From assembly GCF_001425625.1 (NCBI RefSeq), contig NZ_LMCP01000019.1, forward strand, positions 1 to 64,000: 64,000 bases of DNA, given 5' to 3'. This stretch comes from Mesorhizobium sp. Root102. Lineage in GTDB: Bacteria > Pseudomonadota > Alphaproteobacteria > Rhizobiales > Rhizobiaceae. A program made the translations under genes and the position numbers. This document shows, in pieces, positions 59,197 to 64,000 of the stretch (position 1 is the stretch's first letter; the number at the start of each line of letters is the position of its first letter). A model generated the notes under the pieces. That model was not told the origin of the DNA. It saw nothing but the letters and a program-made list of their open reading frames with translations, and made no database searches.

Positions 59197-60339
59197 CTAG
59201 AAGCATTCGCCGTTGCAGATTTTTACCACCGAGGCGGGAGCATCTTCCTTGGTGACCTGCTTGAGAGCACTGAGAAGATCGAGTTTCTTGACACGCAACG
59301 TCGGCACCGAAATGTATGGCGGGACGTCATGTCCAAGCAATGCAAGCGCGGCCGCCTTGGCCTCGGCGACGCCCTGGTCGTAGGGACGCTGCGCGCCTAC
59401 GGCCAGAAACTCGCCACGTGCAACGTTCAGCGCGCTGTCCGCTGCAATGTCATTCGTGGTGACGACGATATCGCGGCCGAGTGTCTTTGCCGCGGCCACG
59501 ACCTGCTGGGCGGGCGTGTCCCAGGCAACGAAAATACCCTTCATGTCAGGGTGGGCCGTCAACATTGCGGTGGCAACCTCGTAAGCCTTCTCTGGCGCAG
59601 TGAAGGTGCCGACATCCGCGACCTTGATGTCGGGATGTTCGCCGAACGCCTTCAAGGCACCAACCTTGCGGGCTGCGACGGAGTAGTAATAGTCATAAAC
59701 CAGCGTGATGATGCCGACCTCGCCCTTGCCGCCAATCGCCCCGACAAGTTCCTGCGCGGCGAAATAGGCGTTCTTCTCATTGTCGGAGGCGACTACGGTC
59801 ACATAGTCTTTGCCCGGCGCCATATCGACGGGGACGTTGTCCATGAAAACCAGCTTGATGCCGGCTGCCGCCGCCTTCTTGTAGGCTTCGGACTCAGACT
59901 TCGGATCGATCGGGATCGAGAAGATCACGTCCGGCTTGCGAGCGATCATCTGCTCCAGATCGCTGATTTGCTGCCCAGGCTGGAACTTGGCGTCGGTGGT
60001 TCCGACAACTTCGATGCCCAGGTCCTTGAGTGTGTTGCTGATTCCGGAGACTTGCAACTGAGGCCAGCCGGCATCCATGGTGTGCATCACCAGTCCAGCG
60101 GTAAACTTTCCCGCCTTGAGCTTGGCAAGGTCCTCATCGGAGAATTTCAGCACATCTGGTGACAGCGCCGGCGGACCGTCCGGGAAGCCTGGGACGGGTT
60201 GGCCCCTCGGCGACAAGGGCAGCGGCTCGAGCAGAGCTTTTGCTTCCGGTGGAATGGTGTCATCGGCGAGCGCCGACGATGCGGCCAATCCCGATAGTGC
60301 CAAGGCCAAAGCGGCCGCCATGAATCCACGATAGTGCAT
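59197..60339 (-). CDS. Periplasmic sugar-binding protein, system 2
   Basis: A 380-residue protein with a signal peptide (MAAALALALSGLAASSALA). An unusual Pro-rich N-terminal extension of about 40 residues (LLEPLPLSPRGQPVPG) precedes the class B binding fold (GLVMHTMDAGWPQLQVSGI, DVIFSIPIDPKSE, GIKLVFMDNVPV). Two cysteines close the C-terminus. The ATG at 60339 has gggaggaataaa upstream. It is unlike the system 1 binding protein in sequence, so the two transporters probably take different ligands. Confidence 0.88.
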   Translation of the reverse strand: MHYRGFMAAALALALSGLAASSALADDTIPPEAKALLEPLPLSPRGQPVPGFPDGPPALSPDVLKFSDEDLAKLKAGKFTAGLVMHTMDAGWPQLQVSGISNTLKDLGIEVVGTTDAKFQPGQQISDLEQMIARKPDVIFSIPIDPKSESEAYKKAAAAGIKLVFMDNVPVDMAPGKDYVTVVASDNEKNAYFAAQELVGAIGGKGEVGIITLVYDYYYSVAARKVGALKAFGEHPDIKVADVGTFTAPEKAYEVATAMLTAHPDMKGIFVAWDTPAQQVVAAAKTLGRDIVVTTNDIAADSALNVARGEFLAVGAQRPYDQGVAEAKAAALALLGHDVPPYISVPTLRVKKLDLLSALKQVTKEDAPASVVKICNGECF

Positions 60340-60414
60340 TTTATTCCTCCCGATCATATAAACGGCCGTATCGGCCGGGTGGCGACCTGATTGGTCTTAC
60401 CGGTTGGGCGCTGT

Positions 60415-61905
60415 TCAGCGCCCGTAAGGCATCAATGCCGCGGTCGCGGCACCCGAGTAATTCACGTAGACCGTCTTTTTGCGCATGTAGCTTTCGAGCC
60501 CATGCACGCCGTCGTCACCGCCCAGGCCGCTTTCGCGGAAGCCGACATGGAAACCCTGCAGCATTTCCGGTCCAATCCGGTTCACGTAGATCTCACCGAA
60601 CGAAACCTCGTTGACGGCGTTCATGACGCGGCCCAGATCATTGGTGAAAAGATAGGCCGACAGGCCATAGTTGCTGGCATTGGTGACGCTAACCGCCTCC
60701 TCGAAGGTGTCGAAGGGCATGATCGGTACGACCGGGCCGAAGATCTCGCGCGTCATTATCGGCATGTCAGGCGTGACGTCGGTCAGTACGGTCGGATTGA
60801 GCCAGTAGCCGCCATCGATGGGCGCCTTGGTCGGGCGCCCGCCGGCGAGAGCAAGCCTCGCGCCGCCCGCGACGGCTTCTGCAAGGACCGCCTCGACCTT
60901 TTCCAACTCTTCACGGCTGACTTTCGGGCCGATATCTGTATTTGCCTGCATCGGATCACCGACGACGAGCGACTTGGAGAATTCCACAAAGCGTGTGACG
61001 AACTGATCGTAAATCGAACGGTGAACGAGCGTGCGTTCGTTGCATATGCAGACCTGTCCGCAATTCATGTAGCGCGACGTGGCTGCGGAACGAACCGCCA
61101 GTTCGAGATCGGCATCAGCCAGGACGATGAATGGCGCCTTGCCGCCAAGCTCCAGCGAAACAGGCGTCAGATTACGCGAAGCATTTGCCATGATGCGCTT
61201 GCCGGTCGGTACGCTTCCAGTCATGGTGATGAGGTCGACGCCGGGTTCCGTGCAGAGCACTTCGCCTATGGTTTCACCTCGTCCCGTTATGATGTTCACC
61301 ACGCCGGCTGGCACGCCCGCTTCTACAAAGATGCGAGCCATTTCGAGCGCCGAAAGTGGCGTGTCTTCATGCGGTTTGAGGACGATGGTGTCGCCGGCGA
61401 TCATGGCGGGCGCCACCTTGCGGCTGACCAGGGCGCTCGGGTAATTCCATGGAATAATGGCGGCGACGACGCCTACCGGCACGCGCTGTATCCAGACCTG
61501 CTCTCCCGCGTAGTCGGATGGCAGGATCTCACCTTGAATGCGACGGGCAAACTCGGCGTAGTAGTCGAAGAACTCGGCCGCGCCGCCGACTTCACCTATT
61601 GCTTCATTGATCGGTTTGCCTTGTTCCCTGACCACCACCTCGGCCAGACGCCGGGCGTTCTGCCGGATCAGGACCGCGATCCGCTTCATGATCGCCGCAC
61701 GGGCAAGAGGTGATTTGAGCCCCCAAGACTTCTGTGCCATGCGGGCGGCTTCTATCGCCTGGCGAGCCTGATCCGGGCTTGCCTCGGGCACGTCGACAAA
61801 GGCCTTGCCATTGGCCGGATTGATCACCGATCGCATACCGGCTTCGCCGGTGACAAACTTCCCGTCGATCAACATGAGATAGGATTTCTTGTCTTCTACT
61901 GCCAT
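60415..61905 (-). CDS. Aldehyde dehydrogenase (AldA-like)
   Basis: A 496-residue NAD(P)-dependent aldehyde dehydrogenase with the catalytic Cys286 (CGQVC), Glu252 (LELGGKAP), IPWNYP, TGSVPTGK and EIFGPVVP. It resembles lactaldehyde/glycolaldehyde dehydrogenase AldA. In this operon it would oxidise an aldehyde product such as glycolaldehyde from a cleaved four-carbon sugar acid, or a tetrose. It lies between pdxA2 and the system 2 binding-protein gene. Confidence 0.9.
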   Translation of the reverse strand: MAVEDKKSYLMLIDGKFVTGEAGMRSVINPANGKAFVDVPEASPDQARQAIEAARMAQKSWGLKSPLARAAIMKRIAVLIRQNARRLAEVVVREQGKPINEAIGEVGGAAEFFDYYAEFARRIQGEILPSDYAGEQVWIQRVPVGVVAAIIPWNYPSALVSRKVAPAMIAGDTIVLKPHEDTPLSALEMARIFVEAGVPAGVVNIITGRGETIGEVLCTEPGVDLITMTGSVPTGKRIMANASRNLTPVSLELGGKAPFIVLADADLELAVRSAATSRYMNCGQVCICNERTLVHRSIYDQFVTRFVEFSKSLVVGDPMQANTDIGPKVSREELEKVEAVLAEAVAGGARLALAGGRPTKAPIDGGYWLNPTVLTDVTPDMPIMTREIFGPVVPIMPFDTFEEAVSVTNASNYGLSAYLFTNDLGRVMNAVNEVSFGEIYVNRIGPEMLQGFHVGFRESGLGGDDGVHGLESYMRKKTVYVNYSGAATAALMPYGR

Positions 61906-61946
61906 GGTTCAATCCGCTTCTGCGTGCGTTGCAGGCGTGCCGACGC

Positions 61947-63008
61947 CTAAAGGTTGGATTTTGCAGCGGCCATTTGGACCGCGAACTCGATCGCTTCGAC
62001 CAGACTGTCCTCGTTGGCGATGCCCTTGCCTGCGATGTCGAAGGCCGTGCCATGGTCGACAGAGGTGCGGATGATCGGAAGGCCCAGCGTCACATTGACA
62101 CCGGAGAGCGCTTTCCATTCACCGGTTGCGGGATCGACGTTGAAGCCGAGCAGTTTCACCGGAATATGGCCCTGATCGTGATACATCGCGACCACGGCGT
62201 CATACTGGTGGGCACGCAGTTTCACGAAGACCGTGTCCCCGGGAACAGGTCCCAACACCGTAAAGTCGGCGGACGTGTAGGAGGCGACGACCGGGGTCGT
62301 GATGTCGATATCCTCACGACCGAAGATGCCGCCTTCGCCGGCGTGCGGGTTGAGCGCGGCAATCGCAATACGGGGGTGGGCAACGCCAAGGCCTTGCAAT
62401 GCCTCAACCGTCAACTGGATAACCCGCCGTAACCGAGGTTCGGTCAGTTTCGATGGAACGTGAGCCAGAGCCACGTGGGTCGAGACATGGCTGACACGAA
62501 AATCGCCATGGGCAAGCATCATCACGGAATCGCGGGCGCCTGTCAGTTCTGCCAACATGTCGGTATGGCCCGCATAATGATAGCCGGCCAGATTGAGCGC
62601 TTCCTTGTTGAGAGGAGCCGTGACGATGCCTGCAATCGAACCTGCCTGGGCCAGGCGAACAGCTTTTTCGATCGCCAGATAGGCAAGGCGCCCGCCTTCG
62701 GCTGACATGACGCCTGTCACTATGGGTGTTCGCTCGGGACCGGCTTCGAGAATAGCCACAGGCGGAAAAGTCCCGGCGGTCGACGCCGACGGCTCTTCCT
62801 CAGCAATAGCCCCGCAAATCGACTCCATTGCCCGCATCGCGGTTACGCTGCCGACAATGAGAAGCGACAGAGATCCATCTGCAAGCCGAGGCCTCAGCCG
62901 CGCACATGCCTTCGCGATGATCTCCGGGCCGATGCCCGCGGGATCACCCATTGTGATGCCGAGTCTTGGACCAGACATAAACGCCCTTAATCGGTCAATT
63001 GTGATCAT
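61947..63008 (-). CDS. pdxA2: PdxA-family 4-phospho-erythronate/threonate dehydrogenase
   Basis: A 353-residue protein with the PdxA signature GITMGDPAGIGPEI. The three metal histidine regions AGHTDMLAEL, STHVALAHVPSK and YHDQGHIPVK are also present. PdxA2 paralogues next to DUF1537 kinases are known to oxidise and decarboxylate D-erythronate-4-P or D-threonate-4-P to dihydroxyacetone phosphate, rather than making vitamin B6. The neighbouring kinase supports that assignment. An alternative start is at 62978. The 63009-63203 gap holds a hairpin but no gene. Confidence 0.88.
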   Translation of the reverse strand: MITIDRLRAFMSGPRLGITMGDPAGIGPEIIAKACARLRPRLADGSLSLLIVGSVTAMRAMESICGAIAEEEPSASTAGTFPPVAILEAGPERTPIVTGVMSAEGGRLAYLAIEKAVRLAQAGSIAGIVTAPLNKEALNLAGYHYAGHTDMLAELTGARDSVMMLAHGDFRVSHVSTHVALAHVPSKLTEPRLRRVIQLTVEALQGLGVAHPRIAIAALNPHAGEGGIFGREDIDITTPVVASYTSADFTVLGPVPGDTVFVKLRAHQYDAVVAMYHDQGHIPVKLLGFNVDPATGEWKALSGVNVTLGLPIIRTSVDHGTAFDIAGKGIANEDSLVEAIEFAVQMAAAKSNL

Positions 63009-63157
63009 GTTCTAATCCTTCCAACCATGAATGCGCAATAGTTTTCTTTTTCGGTCATTCGTAATCAGCTGCCGGGCGATATCGCCCCCGTTTTCCACCT
63101 ATGTGGAAGCAGTCCCCGTTTTGTCGGCTCCTCAAACACGGTTTGACGTCATTTGAC

Positions 63158-63177
63158 CGGCGGGAATGGACCCGCCG
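63158..63177 (-). other. Hairpin between kinase and pdxA2 genes
   Basis: A 7-bp stem (cggcggg / cccgccg) with a 6-base loop, 27 bases after the kinase stop and about 150 before pdxA2. The gap is the widest in the operon and could hide an internal promoter or partial terminator. Confidence 0.4.
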
Positions 63178-63203
63178 ATGCTTCTGGCCGGCGATCGTGT
63201 TGA

Positions 63204-64000
63204 TTAGCGGCGCGCGAGAGCCGCGAGCCTGCTGAAGAGCGCGCTGTCGCCGAAGGCACCCGACTTCGAAATAGTGGCTAGCCCTTCGAAAACGCCGCCT
63301 TTGATTCTGGAGATCGGAAGCCCCGGCTCAATCTCGCTTTCAACCATGAGTTCGACGACGCCAAGGCTGGAGCACACCGATCGCAATGTTTCGCCGCCAG
63401 TGACGAGCAGCGTTCCAGGCTTTGGCAAGCCGTCTAGAAGCGAGGCAAACACCTTGCCGATATGATCTGCCACCGCGTGGCGATCACCCGATGCAACGAC
63501 GCTGACAACCGACGGCGCACCTCGCATGATCCGTTTCGCCAAATCCCTTTTCGCTTTGTCGATGTCGCGTCCCACAACGATATGCGCATCCGCATGCTTG
63601 GCCGCAAAAGAGGCCACCTGTCCCGCCGTGACTTCGTGATTTGTGCCGACAAGGCCCAGGAATGGGGCGGACAATGCCGGAACAGGCTTGTCTGGTATGC
63701 TCAGGTGCCGTGCCAGCGCTGCAGCCAGGCCGCCGGTACCAACCCAAAGCGTCCGCGGCGCGCTCGCCGTTGCAACAATTTCGTCAAGGTCCTTGTCCGT
63801 TTCGGCGTCGTAGAGTGTGATGAAATGAACTGGCCGCGCCCCCGGTGCCGACCGGCCAGACGAAAACCGCTGACCTAGGCCGGCGACGATGTCGGGACCT
63901 ACCATTTCGGGCCGATCGAGCCGCCATTGATGCCCAAGGCGTGTAACACGGCCCTGAAATGGGAACGCAGGCGCGACAACAACGCGCTGGTACCCGCTCT
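63204..64000 (-). CDS. Four-carbon acid-sugar kinase (DUF1537), partial at window edge
   Basis: The C-terminal part of a DUF1537 (OtnK/DtnK/DenK) kinase. The frame stays open to the right edge, and its upstream part reads VVVAPAFPFQGRVTRLG then HQWRLDRPEMVGPD, matching the N-terminal substrate domain (APAFPxxGR). The C-terminal domain has the conserved LLVTGGETLRSVCSSLG and LPISRIKGG. It phosphorylates D-erythronate or D-threonate type acids at O4, giving the PdxA2 substrate. The start lies beyond the window. A methionine at 63905 is internal, not the start. Confidence 0.88.
   Translation of the reverse strand, partial: SGYQRVVVAPAFPFQGRVTRLGHQWRLDRPEMVGPDIVAGLGQRFSSGRSAPGARPVHFITLYDAETDKDLDEIVATASAPRTLWVGTGGLAAALARHLSIPDKPVPALSAPFLGLVGTNHEVTAGQVASFAAKHADAHIVVGRDIDKAKRDLAKRIMRGAPSVVSVVASGDRHAVADHIGKVFASLLDGLPKPGTLLVTGGETLRSVCSSLGVVELMVESEIEPGLPISRIKGGVFEGLATISKSGAFGDSALFSRLAALARR

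Noticed and set aside
59152..61713. Two long rightward frames (59152-60162 and 60391-61713) opposite the binding protein and aldehyde dehydrogenase
   Set aside because: Both are antisense shadows of complete genes with signal peptide or catalytic residues.

Overview
The window looks like chromosome from an alphaproteobacterium of the order Hyphomicrobiales, most likely Mesorhizobium or a close relative. The evidence is the high-GC coding style, the many CUT2-type sugar ABC transporters, a rhizobial-type secreted small protein, a typical rhizobial intergenic palindromic repeat, and the overall gene content. I saw no rRNA, tRNA, CRISPR array or intact transposase or integrase. The assignment comes from protein character only and was not searched.

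Layout. (1) 0.3-4.9 kb: an acyl-CoA synthetase, a Ca2+/H+ antiporter, and a LysR regulator divergent from a membrane protein. (2) 5.0-11.6 kb: a leftward catabolic operon (Gfo/Idh/MocA oxidoreductase, IolE-type dehydratase/isomerase, then sugar-binding protein, permease and ATPase), divergent from a MocR/GabR-type regulator with repeated operator-like sequences between them. (3) 11.7-18.9 kb: housekeeping and core genes, namely aquaporin, an RsmB-like rRNA methyltransferase, TspO, a thioesterase, an MTA/SAH nucleosidase, guaA, a truncated isocitrate/isopropylmalate-type dehydrogenase remnant, and tartrate dehydrogenase. (4) 18.9-19.7 kb: a gene-free patchwork of degenerate repeats. (5) 19.9-47.3 kb: an accessory envelope region in which nearly every product is exported or membrane bound. 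It holds an MscS channel, small membrane and secreted proteins, an outer-membrane barrel, a PpiC/HupE-UreJ/DUF3604 operon, an orphan betaine-type binding protein, an L,D-transpeptidase, lipoproteins, MarC, an HlyD/DUF2955 pump, DUF3300/DUF2950 proteins, a DUF900 lipoprotein hydrolase, a DUF4105 protein and GltS. (6) 47.6-50.7 kb: an uncharacterised protein, a small secreted protein, a second copy of the degenerate repeats, and an ABC ATPase fragment. (7) 50.7-64 kb: one long leftward sugar-acid operon with an SMP-30 lactonase, two CUT2 ABC transporters, an aldehyde dehydrogenase, PdxA2, and a DUF1537 four-carbon acid-sugar kinase cut by the right edge.

The most interesting signal is a conserved promoter element, core CCACGTAACTTAC, with an extra TTAC 21-22 bp upstream and a -10-like hexamer 23-25 bp downstream. 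It recurs at four promoters in region 5 (24.55, 25.61, 27.68 and 33.16 kb), with weaker variants at 22.60, 36.41 and 39.07 kb. In the middle lies a membrane-spanning ToxR/CadC-topology protein (winged-helix-like N-terminus, one membrane helix, TolB-like plus TPR C-terminus), one of whose flanking promoters carries the element. I propose a local, apparently undescribed envelope regulon controlled by this one-component regulator. The operon at 27.86-31.76 kb (parvulin, HupE/UreJ, PHP-like DUF3604) would be a target and is itself functionally uncharacterised.

Region 5 is bracketed by two copies of the same degenerate repeat. It begins just downstream of guaA, whose 3' end is a known integration site for Mesorhizobium elements, so an old, decayed insertion is plausible but not shown.
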